DNA of 64,000 nt from Steinernema hermaphroditum (GCA_030435675.1 CM059624.1:954769-1018768); one strand, 5' to 3'. Shown: positions 1 to 11,236, counted from the first letter of the stretch. A program made the numbers and translations. Notes: generated by a model from the letters alone, not told the origin.

Positions 1-216
1 GGGTGCAAGATCAGGTTCTGCTATTTATTTGTTACTGAGGCTGTCTCCAATAAGAGACAGAAGACTCTATCGGTGATTCTCTGAAGACTGTCTGTGAATA
101 GGATTCCGAGCGACTCAAATCCCTGTTTTATACACCCGGCTCTGAGCACATGTACTTATGAGTCTCGAAAGTATGCGAATCAAAAAACGTGGATCACGTG
201 GAAACTTGGACCGTTT

Positions 217-720
217 CATGTATTGGGTTAAGGCATAAACAATGGGACACTTTTGTAATGATTGTTTATTTGCATTGTTTCAAGTATTTCATTCCAAGGT
301 ATTTACTATTTGGCTTAGTAACCTCAGCCCACTCCTCGGGCAAAGCCGGATCCCTCCTTTACTCCTGATTTGGGCGCTTACAAACAGTTGGTCGTTAGAT
401 AGAGCTAAGAGAGGGTTATATAAATAGCAAAAAGGAATCTCTCTACTCTAAGTAGTGAGCCATTGAGCCATTGGGGGTCACCTTGAAAATGTGAGTTTTG
501 AGGCATCATTCCTGAAGTGAAACTTTTTCAACATTTGGCCTCTATTTCCGTGAAGTATAAATGAACTCGCTATGTGATAGTTGTGGGGTGAGAGATCACT
601 GTGCTCCACAACGCGCTGATCAGTTTTTCCGCATGTGCAAACGTGACGAAAAAAGAGAATGTTCACCAAGCGTCCCATTATTTATGCCCCAGCCCAATAT
701 AAACGCTTCAATTTATATGA
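217..720. repeat. Dispersed repeat family, inverted copies
   Basis: The stretch 217-260 on the plus strand and 720-340 read on the minus strand carry the same motif (a TATTGGGTT..GGGCATAAA..ATGGGACACTTGG-like start). A third plus copy begins near 3275 and is cut by the hAT insertion. The minus copy (678-478) reads a short peptide beginning MGRLVNILFFRH that resembles MGHLENIHFVRH in the plus copy at 3299. The 340-560 part also matches 6785-7110 in inverted orientation, sharing GGAAATAGAGGCCAAATGTT. This is direct sequence evidence of an old repeat or degenerate gene family. I do not recognise the family. Confidence 0.55.
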
Positions 721-1525
721 CGAATATTGAAAAAGATGGCCGCGGAAGAGTTACCATTCACCCACATATCGTGTTTGCCGAGTTTTGCACGACCAGAAGC
801 GATAGAAAATGAAAACATTATCGTTAGAAAACGAGAAGAACAATAGAAATCTACTGCATGTGCTAGAGGTCCCGCAGCGAACACTCTGAGGGTGGGAGAT
901 TTACACGACCTAACAGCATACACGCGTGTTATTCATCACTGTCACGACTATTAGAGTCGCTTGTACTACCATCTGAGTTCCCGTGTATTGTAGTGCTTGT
1001 TAAGGGAACCAACATTGCATTATTGAAGCTTGAGGTTGAACCTACTAGTAAAATCAAACGTTCGATCATAGCGGAGGGAGCTTCTAGTAATCTTGGATTT
1101 TCCAGATTCCATGCGTATTTTGAAGCGTCGTCGGCCGTATATCAGCTCGAAAAGGCTTGAAAGCTAAGGCAGTGCATATGTTTCAAGCGCAAAAGGCGCT
1201 TCAGGTCAGATTAGATGGTACTAAAATAATAATCGCTTTATAACTCTACGCACGCGCCACCAAATTGGACAAACTAGGGCTCATTTGAACGAGCAAGTTC
1301 TCCTGTTCAAAATCAACGTTCAGTTTTCCAAAATACGCTCTACTTCACGAGTTATGCATCATTCTTTGTCGCGACTTCAAAATTCACTGGGGAAACGCAT
1401 GCGACGTTTTCTAGAAGCGCACTTTTCGTGGCAGGAGCCTTGACCCATTGGTTTTACGGCGACCATACTTTATATTAGAATCTTATGTTATAACGGTTGT
1501 AAATGGTTTGTTTACGACCAGTACG
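721..1525. other. No recognisable gene
   Basis: No gene-like exon series was found on either strand. If the GIY-YIG gene on the minus strand continues past its splice donor at 1535, a further exon could lie near 1340-1440, but I could not fix one. Confidence 0.4.
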
Positions 1526-2245
1526 CTAACTTACCTTAGCATAGATTCTCATTTCGTCGTTCCAGCTGTCCGTCCCGAGTTCCAACTTAACATCCTCGAC
1601 ATTGTTGTGGAGACGAGTACCTCCATCACGAAGCTGGATGTACGCTCTCTTCAGAGTCAACTTCGCGAGTTCCGTGCGCTGCATATGATCCATGAAGTCA
1701 CGAGCAGTGTCCCACCCGGGATCTATGTTGCACGTTAGGAAGCATCGCGGTTTGAGCAGCATAATTAGAGCTTCCTCGATCACGTGGGCCATCCAAGAGG
1801 CGCATCTGCGGTATGTTAAAAGATAATACACTTCCCCTCCAGACGCCTCTATATGCTTTAGTGTTTCCGTCTTCCTTTGATTCGTGACGTCGTCTGGCGT
1901 TCGCTTTCCTTCATCCTTGTGCTCAAAGCACCGACCAGGGGTGAATCCGATGGCGTCACCCGATGCCTTGTCACACGTTCTCTTCCCAATGTAAATAATG
2001 CTGGCGATGAAGTCTTCAAACATGGTGTGTTGCGGATTCTCTGCCAGGTGAACACCGTCCAGGAGGAAGTACACATAACTTCTTCGATCAGCTTTCGGAT
2101 CGTCCCAATAAGGATGCTGCAGTTCTTTTACCATTCTCATTTCACGCAGAATGTCTCCGAGAAGCCGTTCTCGATGCCTAACCTCCTCATCCGGTAACTC
2201 ATCAAGAGGCGACGGACTTATTGTTCTATACAACTCCTTCGCCAT
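1526..2245 (-). CDS. LEM-3/ANKLE1-like GIY-YIG endonuclease
   Basis: The protein (239 residues if read to the stop at 1526) carries a GIY-YIG nuclease core. A VYFLL strand (about residue 58) and an IIYIGK strand (about 86) stand for the GIY and YIG motifs. GRCFEHKDEG supplies the conserved Arg and His, and VIEEALI the metal-binding Glu. The long spacing between the two strands, with FIASIIYIGK, is the pattern of the LEM-3/ANKLE1 branch, whose members cleave branched or bridging DNA. No ankyrin or LEM domain is visible, so this is a stand-alone nuclease domain. The chosen ATG at 2245 follows a stretch without coding signal. A good splice donor (AAG|GTAAGT) lies at 1535, so the real C-terminus may be in another exon. 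Identification rests on motifs; the exact substrate is unknown. Confidence 0.65.
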   Translation of the reverse strand: MAKELYRTISPSPLDELPDEEVRHRERLLGDILREMRMVKELQHPYWDDPKADRRSYVYFLLDGVHLAENPQHTMFEDFIASIIYIGKRTCDKASGDAIGFTPGRCFEHKDEGKRTPDDVTNQRKTETLKHIEASGGEVYYLLTYRRCASWMAHVIEEALIMLLKPRCFLTCNIDPGWDTARDFMDHMQRTELAKLTLKRAYIQLRDGGTRLHNNVEDVKLELGTDSWNDEMRIYAKVS

Positions 2246-2377
2246 CGCCGTGTTGGGGGTATAGACATTGCCGGCTTTAAGAGCCTAAGAGTGCTTTAAA
2301 CGTTTTTAAAGCGATGAGATCATACGAAGTATCGATCGTGGTAGTCACAATAGTGTTGCATGGATTCCAATTTATAC

Positions 2378-2923
2378 CTGCTGACGTTTATGACGTCGAG
2401 TGCGGAGATTTCCTTGAGGCATGGCGGACTTATAACTGTATATAGACACCGCTCCTCTTCCGGTGTCTTTGAATTAGCACTGACATGCTTAGAGGCGTGG
2501 ATGTAGCTGCAGTGCCAGCAGATTTGTCTACTCTGCGTTTCCTGAACATTTGGTAATCTACAAAATGACGATTACACTTACGTCAGGTGGTCTAGTGGGA
2601 ATCAATTTTTCTTTAACAAATTTGATGACAGTAATGCCACGTTCATGGCCGACGATCTTCCGTTTTGTTTCGTTCTTGAATGATCCTAGGTACCACGCCA
2701 TTCGGTTCTGGAAGTTTGCCATGTCGAACTTGTGTTCCAGCCCGTATTGGGCTATCCATGCAGGCGCATTTAAAAAACACTCCACGATGTGGGCAACGAA
2801 CAACCCGGACAGTTCATCTGTGGGTGCCAGAAGAACGCCCACCTTCTTCGGTTGGTCCTGACGACCAACGGCTATACGGACAATAGTTGATATTATTTTC
2901 TCCGTTATTCTGTCGACGTTCAC
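2378..2923 (-). CDS. Partial second GIY-YIG paralogue, 3' exons
   Basis: Two minus-strand exons join in frame: 2923 (acceptor CACTTTAG) to 2582 (donor GAC|GTAAGTG), and 2541 to a donor at 2378. The stretch ending in VAHIVECFLNAP aligns by eye with the catalytic-Glu region MAHVIEEALIMLLKP of the neighbouring nuclease gene, so this looks like a diverged tandem paralogue. The GIY-YIG strands that should precede it are not found upstream, where repeat sequence begins, so the copy is probably 5'-truncated. The second exon (begins ETQSRQICWHCSY) has no counterpart in the downstream gene. It could be a pseudogene or an exon set whose first exons are unrecognised. Confidence 0.4.
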
Positions 2924-3208
2924 CTAAAGTGACCTGTACTTACAAGGGAACATTTTAAGGTGCCCCCAGCCGATTCGACTGAAATTTTGCACACTGGTAG
3001 TACTCATGCAGCGCATTCAGCCTGCAAAATATTAGCGGCCCATGGGTACTCTAGGCATACTAAAAAAGGCCATGTTATCCTTTCTCACCGATGCGACATT
3101 CGTTTCTCATCGGTCATTCTCAATTCCCGCAGTATATACCTGAAGAACATCTGGTATTCGAACTTATGATCTATCAGACCATATCTCTAGAAAGCACACG
3201 CGAACACT

Positions 3209-3443
3209 GTGCAACCAAAAGTTAACCGTGAGTTTAAGCATGTGCTGGGAGACCTGGGAATGACCGATGAGAAACTAATGTATTGGGTTGGTGCATTGAA
3301 AATGGGACACTTGGAAAACATTCATTTTGTTCGGCATATTTACACTTACGTCAAAACTGACTGGTGTGTTGTTGAGTACAGTGAGCTCTCACCCCACTTT
3401 ATGATTGGCGGCTTGTATAGTGCATACCTCTCGATGTTGCAGG
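3209..3443 (+). repeat. Older repeat copy interrupted by the hAT element
   Basis: An open stretch with MGHLENIHFVRHIYTY resembles the inverted copy at 678-590. It is broken at 3443 by the hAT insertion. Matching sequence resumes only at about 6785, where the GGAAATAGAGGCC block shared with the first copy is found. The 6437-6784 part is unmatched here and may be an intron or insertion. Confidence 0.45.
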
Positions 3444-6436
3444 CAGGGCTGTTAGACGATTCAATCGGATATCCGATTGAGTCGATTGAATCGACTGATG
3501 AGTCAATCGGCGATTGAATCAATCGATTGGACGATTCGATTGGTTTTCAATCGACTCGTCAATCGCGATTGGCGATTCGATTGACAATCCGATTCAATCG
3601 AATCGGCAACTCAATCGAGTCGTCAATCGAATCAATCGACTCATCAGTCGATTCAATCGGCGATTCAAACCAATCGGATCTCAGCGGCGCCATATATACC
3701 CCACGCGATCGCAACCGTCTCTTTGCGTCGGTACAGAGAGGGCAGACGAACAGAGAAGCGCCCCGTGAAAAGATGAACGAGACGAGATGGTCTCACCTCG
3801 TTTGTCTTTCCACTAGTTTTTTCTTCTTTAGTAATTAATAAGTAATCGCATTTAGCGGTGAGCGTGATTTATGCGTGCGCGATAATCATAGCAATAATGT
3901 CTTAATATGTTGCAGAATGGCCAAGCTGACCAGCGATGTATACAAGCATTTTGAAGAGCGCGACGGTCGTTACTACTGCATGGCGGTTGGGTGCACCAAG
4001 AGCTACAAGAAGACCGGCTCCACAAGCAATATGTTGTTCCATTATCGCGATAAACATGACGAAGACGACTCGGGTCAACCATTCCGAAACTGGCCACGCC
4101 TGAAAGCTACAGTAGCCGAAGAAAGGGAAGTCTACGAGTCGGCAGTTGTCACCTTCTTTGCCGCATACGGAGTGCCCTTCCACGCGGTCAACTCGCAAGA
4201 GTTTCTCCATTTAATCGCTTCGGCCGGTGGTCATCAAAAGGTATTCTTCAGTTCCCATGCTTATATTGGAGCTGTATTGCTTTTCAGACAATTAGTAGGC
4301 AGAAGCTTTCGGAAGAAATCTTGACGCGAGAAGCTTCACAGTGCGAATATGAAGTTAGAAGCGTTCTCGAGAAGCAGAACATTTCGTTATGCGTCGACGA
4401 GTACACGAAAGGGTCAAATCGTTTTCTGAGGTACGTGTCGTCTCCGAGATACTGTATATATTGTTACTTTACATTCTAGTGTCACAGCCACGCTGGTTAA
4501 TTCAACGTTTCATCATCAAACGGTTCGCGTAGCTGTTGTCTCACTTGATGTTCAGCGCGCAACAGCGGAAAACCTGCGGAAAGTAATTGAAGATCAATTA
4601 CGGCGCTACAAGATAAGGGGAGAAGACCTCATTGCGCTGACACGTGATGGTGGAGCAAACATGGTCAAGCTCGGGCGACTTATGGGTCTACCGAGGTTAG
4701 TGCATGACTCCTAGATTCTCCTAAGCATGCTCTTACTTCAGTGTTCATTGCTTTTGTCACGTGCTGAATTTATGCGTGAACAGTCCGCTGATTTACAAGC
4801 GATTCAAGGACTTCGCAGGTGGGAAGGTACTGAAGATGGTTGGTTATTATCTTCCATGGTATCTTCAGTAACGTGATTTTTTTAGCCGAATTCAACAAGG
4901 TGGAATTCGACATACGAAATGATCCAGTCGTTCTGCAAGCTTCATGAGAAGTTACGGGAGTTCGCAAGCGGTCTCGAAAATCAATATTCAGCTATTAGCG
5001 TCGGGATTTATACAGCCCTCAGCCTGGATATGGCAGAAATCAATTCGCTATGCAAGACGTTAAAATTTTTGAAGGACATCTGTCTGCTGGTATGTGTCGT
5101 CTCTGCACTACGATGGTTGAAAAAGAGCTGCTTAGGCGGAAGGTCGACGCTCATGCGCTTCGATCATTTTTTACCTGATTCGACGAATTGAAGACCACTG
5201 CGCAAAACAGTCCCAATCGCAGTCTACTACTCCACTGTGCCAAGATGTTAACGACACCATACTTCGTACCCTCCAGAAGCACAAAAGCGAATACCTGAAA
5301 AGCGACATGCTGCTGATCTGCACGTACTTAGACCCACGCTTCGTTGATCATCCGAACATCTTGGAGAGGACCGACTGGATGCGAGCTCGTCAGCTGTTAG
5401 CCGATATGTGTGAACAAAGGTTCAACTCTTCGAACAGTCTTCCTTCGGCTGCTAATTTTGACGGTCCTGTAGTCATTGATGATGGAGAAGATGATTGGAA
5501 CTCTTGGAATCGGTGCAGTCATGATATTCAAAACAGTGCAAGATCCCCGGTCAGCAAGGAGATAGAAGCTTATTCAAATGATGCACGAGCGGAACAGCTT
5601 CCGATGCCAGATCCACAAAATAACGAGCTGTCCACAACAAGCATGTTAGCGTTTTGGAGGCGTCGGAAGAGCCGTCTTCCTCAGCTCCATGCTCTGGCCC
5701 AACAACATTTGTCTGTTTGTTGCAGTTCTGCCGAACCAGAGCGCGTCTTCTCGTCGCTGACTCATCTGCTTTCCAATTCTCAAAGAAGCAGCTTGACAGA
5801 AGACAATATTGAACGTTTGATGACTGTTCGCCAGCGTTTGGCATGTCGAAAATTTGACCAGCCTCTTCTAGAAGCATCTAGCGATGACGAAGACGTATTG
5901 GGCGCTGTTGACGAAGAAGAGAATTTGACGGTGGAACAAGAAGCTGGAGCTTGAAATCGATGATATTTTTTAAACTGATGTAATATTTTCGTACAAAGAC
6001 TCTTGTATCTATTAGTCTTGCTGAACTCTTCACACCGCAAGAACCGCTCATTGATCAAGAGACGATTCTTCCATCAGCCATTTGCAAGAAGATCTCAGAC
6101 TATCGTGCGAACATTTTTTCTCTGTTCGTCTGCCCTCTCTGTACCGACGCAAAGAGACGGTTGCGATCGCGTGGGGTATATATGGCGCCGCTGAGATCCG
6201 ATTGGTTTGAATCGCCGATTGAATCGACTGATGAGTCGATTGATTCGATTGACGATTCAATCGCCGATTCGATTGACGACTCGATTGAGTTGCCGATTCG
6301 ATTGAATCGGATTGTCAATCGAATCGCCAATCGCGATTGACGAGTCGATTGAAAACCAATCAATCGCCAGTTGAATCGCCGATTGACGATTCAATCGAGT
6401 CAATCGACTCGATTAATTGACAGCTCTGGTTGCAGG
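3436..6436 (+). mobile_element. Intact hAT transposon with 8-bp target duplication
   Basis: The element runs 3444-6428 (2,985 bp). Its ends read CAGGGCTGT and, inverted, CAGAGCTGT, the hAT terminal type. It is flanked by a perfect 8-bp duplication GTTGCAGG at 3436-3443 and 6429-6436. Behind the tips, about 300 bp at each end form imperfect inverted repeats (3452-3755 and 6105-6420) made largely of iterated TCAATCG/CGATTGA words, followed by a unique block with GGCGCCATATATACCCCACGC. Such subterminal iterations are where hAT transposases bind. The transposase gene inside is uninterrupted. Near-perfect ends and an intact gene suggest a recent insertion. Confidence 0.93.
3917..5954 (+). CDS. hAT transposase (BED finger, RNase H-like)
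   Basis: Six exons join in frame to about 596 residues: 3917-4240, 4288-4430, 4480-4695, 4742-4826, 4886-5089, 5136-5954. The protein starts with a BED zinc finger (C21, C26, H42, H47). The RNase H-like core follows: first Asp in CVDEYT (about D145), second in LTRDGGANM (about D212), then a CHVLN block and TRWNSTYEMI, a hallmark hAT motif. The C-terminal dimerisation region has STTSMLAFWRRR and SSAEPERVFSS (about 520). It should cut and paste this element by binding the iterated subterminal repeats. All five introns are GT-AG and 46-59 bases. The start was chosen because it sits just after a TTGCAG acceptor and heads the BED finger. No stop or frameshift was seen, so activity is plausible. 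Confidence 0.9.
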
Positions 6437-7140
6437 TCTATTTTGTTTTTGTGGTTATTTTTTGGCACCTCGAGATGGCGAAATGAGAAGTGATGTACGG
6501 GCTTTCTATGGTATTAATTGTGTGACGGACAATGACTGCTTTCAACCACGTACATCGTTAGGTCATACCTACCGAATGCACCCATCGCTGTGTTCATCAT
6601 ACATCAGAACATGAGCTAATCTCAAAAAGATGGTCCTTTCGGATCACCTTTTTTCGGATGTTCTGTTAACGCCAGCGTTTCCAAGTGGTTAAGTTCGATA
6701 ACATAGAATGGGGACATGCAGCGGGTAGCCCTCACTCACAGCTACCATGCCCACATAGTGATCCTACGAGCTCAGTTCTACTTAACGGAAATAGAGGCCA
6801 AATGTTGAAAAATTCACACTTCAGGAATGGAGCCCAAAACTTCACATTTTCGAGGTGACCCGCTGAATGGCTCTCCACTTTAAGCAGAGCAATTACTTTT
6901 TTGCTGTTTATCTATCGCTCTCATAGCTCTATCTAACCACCATCTGTGGTCGTCCACGGTTGACAATATCAGAGGAAATAAGTCCGAATGAGACAAAGAG
7001 GTCGAAAATGAGACCAAATATTTTTTGACCCGGAACTCCGCGTATTCTACGAACACTGGATCCGGCTTTTGCCCGCGAAGTGTGTTGTAGTTGTTCAATC
7101 AAATGGTGAATACCTTGAAATGAAATGGCTGGAACATAAA
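6437..7140. other. Repeat remnants, no gene
   Basis: Past the hAT target duplication, 6785-7110 matches 340-560 in inverted orientation (blocks with GGAAATAGAGGCCAAATGTT and, on the minus strand, GGTTAGATAGAGCTATGAGAG). No coding exon was found. Confidence 0.5.
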
Positions 7141-7712
7141 AGCACATAAAAGAAGGGAGCACATAAATACGTTTTGGAGATGAATTTAATTTTTCATCTG
7201 CCTCTAGGCATTCGTAATCTGACACCTACGTCATATTGTGGCGTGCATTGACGCAGCTGGCTTCCCAAGATTAGCGAAATCCACATAAACAACTATTCTC
7301 CAGCGGCATGTAACATCGATTTTTTGCCATTAGCGGCTGCTGAATTCTCGTCGACGTGTTCTGAGCTCCGTCTCCGTTTCAAAGTAAGTATTTCATTTAT
7401 AAAACATTTACTATTATTTCAAGGCAAAACAAATGGCGGATGTATTGACAGTACAAATGAACCTAACAAATGAACTTTCTAACTTATTTACATGCATGGA
7501 TGGGTACCCGTGTAAGAATTTCTTCGGTTACGATTCTCTGTTTGAGTTCAGTCATAGCAATCAGTTTAGTTATACATAGTAATCGCGTCAGGAACTCGAA
7601 ACTCAGTGTGTTCCATGAAATCCTGATTTTTTCACAATTTGGAGGAAAAATTATGTCCTGAGTGAAATTTGTTAACCAACACGTGAAAGAGCAACTCCAA
7701 AATTTCGATCAA
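7141..7712 (+). repeat. Left long inverted repeat
   Basis: The reverse complement lies at 11237-11805. Similarity ends abruptly at AAAATTTCGA, next to the RING gene fragment. The two copies look almost identical, implying recent origin or gene conversion. Confidence 0.85.
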
Positions 7713-7738
7713 TTTTCGATCAAAACGATCAAACCATC

Positions 7739-8323
7739 GTGACGACTGATTGTGGACACGTTTTCCACGAAGCCTGTGTAGATGCCGGGCTAAGAACAAG
7801 TTCCAGATGTGCTTGTTGCCGTGAGGTTATAGGCGACCTACACAGACTCCACTTCTCTTCAGCGCCTTTTAACCGAACAGACCTTCAAGACGATCTGGAT
7901 AGAGCCTACAAGACCATCGACAAGTTGCAGGTCGATAAGAAAGGATTGGATGAGCGTCTACGCATAGTCACCAAGAAACTGAGGGAAGTGAAGAAAACGA
8001 AGTTAGCTCTTGAGATCAACTATGTCAAAGTTCAAGAACGGTTTCGCTCCATTCTAAGTGCAGTGGAGTCGCTAAACAAGCGCTTAGTCGAACAGGCGAA
8101 ACTGATTCAAGAGGGTCGAGAATTGAAATCTATCCTTGAAAGACATCGACAGGCGGATAACAAGGTTACTCGTTTGGAAAACGACGAAAACAAGACAGGA
8201 ATCCGAGGACAACAGAACAAGCCAGCCACACCGTTCATAGAAGAACCGCGTACTAATCGCAATGAAAGGCCCCTTTTGACTGGGAAGAGCGAGTTAACCA
8301 ATCAGGCGGACAGAATGAGTTGA
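7739..8323 (+). pseudogene. TRAIP-like RING/coiled-coil gene, 5'-truncated
   Basis: The frame begins without an ATG (GTG at 7739) with DCGHVFHEACVDAG followed by CACCREV, the second half of a RING finger (C-x2-H, H-x2-C and final C-x2-C ligands). A long charged coiled coil follows (residues about 45-145), then a polar tail. RING plus coiled coil in this spacing resembles TRAIP-type E3 ubiquitin ligases, which act in replication stress. The first Cys pair is missing because the left inverted repeat ends about 25 bases upstream. The fragment therefore looks like a captured gene piece, unless an upstream exon outside the repeat is spliced in. The stop is at 8321-8323, followed by AATAAA near 8363. 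Confidence 0.5.
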
Positions 8324-8535
8324 TTATTTGTGAAAATTGACGAACTGTGGAAAGTGTTGTCAAATAAAGCATAAATGGAGAACAGCATAGACGATATCAA
8401 ATCTATTGCTCATGTTAAATTGAAATTCAAACACCATATCTTTCCTCATAGGAACCTGACGATTGTGTCCACCAAATAAAGCCAAGCTAAAACCATTCTC
8501 GTCGCTCTTTTGATAGCTTGAGAAGGAAGTATTTT

Positions 8536-9435
8536 TTTTTTCGGCCAAAAGTATTTTTCGACGGCCAAAAGTCGGAATAGCGGCCAAAACTATTTTTCGA
8601 CGGCCAAAAGTTTTTTATCAACAAAATTTATCACAAACAGAAAAGTAACTGTTCAATAGGCCGAAATCGCCGAAATCGTCGCCAGCGGCCCCCTACTGGC
8701 GACACTAGACTTAGTGAGACGGTTAGCGAGACCGGTTTTCTCCTAAGGCTTAGGCCGATATCTTCGACGCAGCTGAACGAAATTCTGGGGGACGACACGA
8801 TAGAATCCGCACGCGAAAAGCTACGGTTTCTGGCCTTCCATGGACTGCTCGTAAATCAACCTAAATGTACCAAGGGGACGTGCGCTTCCGGGATGATCCG
8901 CCTTCATAAGGCTAGGGACGCCGTCGATGGATTCCAAGTGGGCTATTGTTGTCTTTGTGTCCACACATGCTGGAGGCTATTTAGTGGAGATGCAATGACT
9001 GCAACGCTAAGAAGTCCATAAGCCGACAGTCTGTTCGCCGAGAATCTTTTTTCTCGGAGTCCAGACTGGGAGTGGGCGAAATCCTCAGGATGGCCCACTT
9101 CTGGGCCACAAATCCTACCACACGCCTTGAGAATGTTCACAACGAACATGGCTGGGCGATTACGACCCTGGTTGAGTTTTATAATAAGTTCAGGTGGGTT
9201 TGCCGTGATTGGGCAATGCGCCAGTAATTAGTTGATTTTGTGAAATTGTGAAAAAAAAATTGAAAATTGTGATAAAAAACTTTTGGCTTTAAAAATATAC
9301 TTTTGGCCGCTATTTCGACTTTTGGCCGTCGAAAAATACTTTTGGCCGCTATTCCGACTTTTGGCCGTTGGAAAATAGTTTTGGCCGTCCAAAGATACTT
9401 TTGGCCGTCCAAAAATACTTTTGGCCGCTATTCGC
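8536..9435. mobile_element. Element bounded by iterated GGCCAAAAGT arrays
   Basis: At 8536-8612 the word GGCCAAAAGT is iterated with spacers such as ATTTTTCGAC and CGGAATAGC. At 9280-9432 the same words occur as the reverse complement, in more copies. The two arrays face each other like terminal repeats of a non-autonomous DNA transposon. Between them lies a Merlin-like DNA-binding ORF. Target duplications were not identified. Confidence 0.55.
8690..9227 (+). CDS. Merlin/ISXO2-like transposase N-terminal domain, solo
   Basis: Two exons join in frame across a 47-base GT-AG intron: up to 8937 and 8985-9227. The product has a zinc ribbon (CTKGTC about 65 residues in, then WRCNDCNAKKSI after the intron), a segment RRESFFSESRLGVGEIL, and a helix-turn-helix-like tail ending EFYNKFRWVCRDWAMRQ-stop. 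This order is that of the N-terminal half of IS1595/ISXO2-type (Merlin) transposases. The DDE catalytic domain is absent and the stop precedes the flanking repeat array. The intron shows it is eukaryotic, not bacterial contamination. No ATG was fixed; the frame is open upstream to about 8690. It may be a truncated relic or a repressor-like DNA-binding protein. Confidence 0.6.
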
Positions 9436-10955
9436 TAATAGAGCCGGAAGCTGTCATTCGTTTGTGTCAGTGGCGATCGACCGTCCGTTCGCCCTCTTAG
9501 ATGATCGAGCGGTCGTTCTTGTCTACTGTTGTTGGCGCAATGATCACCCCGGCTTCCCCGTAGAACCAGGAACCCCGGAGAGCCGTAGTTCTCATGCCCC
9601 TCCAACAAAAGCCTTACTGTTAGCTTCATCTGCGCCGCCCACTCAAGCACGCCACCCACGCCGCCCAAGATTAGATCACAGCCTTCAACTCTGATTCGAC
9701 TCTGATGGAGCAATCCGGCATTGATAAGGTCAGGAACACGAACGTTTCGCTAACAAGATCGTTAACGTTACTTGCGCCACCCACTGAAGCCACCCAAGAA
9801 ACGCCGAAATTCCAAACTTTCCCGGACTCATTGGTCCGGACTCGAGACTCGGACTCGTGTGGTATCACTGACCCGAACATCTCCTATCAGCCGTGTATTT
9901 TTTAAGTTCGGGCCAAACGGCTCTATAAATAAAAGAAAGCCTATAAGAACCTATAAACTGTAAACATATTCGATTTGGATCCATAAGATCTGACAGAAAC
10001 CTCGAAACGAAACTTCCACTTTGCAACATTTTAAAAACGTTTTGTGAAGAAATAATTTTATTAAATACCACTCAATAAAGATATTTCAGGCAGATAGGAA
10101 AACATCAAAGGGAATATGCAGCTGGGCAGCGTGATCTTCTTCACAAAATCGGAGCTGTTTTGCCAGCAGGATTTTGGATAACCTGAAATATCGAAATAAG
10201 TATTTATCACGTGCATTCTGTGCTTCTAATAAGCACAACGGAATTAGTCTAGCATGCAAATTTGAGCATTGACAACGTTGTGAAATGCAGCTCAGCAGGT
10301 ATAAACACTCACCCCACTGCGGACGTCGTATTCCTTCTCTGTGGGGCATCCACCTTACGTTGTTGTTTCTTTGGATGTGATGTATCACAAATCTGTGAAA
10401 CAAGGCCTATGCAGCAAGCGAATGTCGAGAACTCACATCGAGATCGGGCGACATTAGGGAGTATCTCTCATCCAACGTGCATTTATTGAATCTGAAAATA
10501 GAGATTTAAAAAGTGTTTCTGAGACGAAGTCATCATTGGTCTGCAGCTTTCACACGGCGACTTCTACCCTACTATCTGTACAAAGTTTCCAGAAGTAACA
10601 GAAGTAGACAAGAGGAAGAAATCAATGATTTGACTGAGTTTTGACTGCTATATTTCAAGTGCAAATGATTACCTTTGTGGTTTTCCACCAAACGGACAGT
10701 CGCACTTTCTTTGGCCCACAAAGTGGTTGTGGCTTTACACCTGAAATGAGAAAATTTGTGCTTTTCAAGGTAAACCATGTTCTGAGTTTCAGTCCACCAG
10801 TGAAGGTGAAAATTGGAGTACGAGTCGGAGCCCCGAATCAGAGTCCCGGACTCTTAATCCAGGACTCGGACTCGGGTATGGACTTCAGTCCAACTCAGGA
10901 CTCGGGTCCAAATGAAAAGCTGGTATCATAAGAATTAAGGATCTTAGTGATGTTT

Positions 10956-11138
10956 TATGATGAAGAAAAGTGGTCGAAACGCCTGACGGAGTGGAGGCCA
11001 ATCGTTTCGAGACCACTTGGACGACCCAGGACAAGATGGCGAGACGACATCGGGAAAGCGCTGAGAACACAAGCGTGGCAAAGCCAAGCGAGAAGAACGA
11101 CAATGTGCCAATGGTTGAACATATTGGGATCCGCTTAA
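10956..11138 (+). pseudogene. Non-LTR retrotransposon C-terminal remnant
   Basis: A short frame reads KWSKRLTEWRP, then RPLGRPRTRWRDDI, then W..QARRTTMCQW, ending at a stop. The RP.GRP..RW.DDI block with following Trp residues is the C-terminal tail typical of RTE/Craniate-type LINE reverse transcriptase proteins. The reverse transcriptase core is missing. It lies inside the inverted-repeat segment, so it is an old insertion or part of a composite. Confidence 0.6.
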
Positions 11139-11236
11139 TGTAAATTTTTTGTTTGTTAAATGTTTAGTGGTGTTTTGTCCCCCGCTGCCCAAATCCATGC
11201 ACTTTCCTACAAATTTCAGAGGAGCGGTCGAAATTT

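Noticed and set aside
7470..7661. 63-codon frame identical to one at 11285-11476
   Set aside because: The identity follows from the long inverted repeats; there is no domain, splice context or independent conservation.
8690..9227. Bacterial insertion sequence contamination
   Set aside because: The zinc-ribbon frame is restored only by removing a 47-base GT-AG intron like those of neighbouring genes.
8536..9435. Regular repeats reminiscent of a CRISPR array
   Set aside because: The units and spacers are short and variable, the two arrays face each other, and the genome is eukaryotic with spliceosomal introns.
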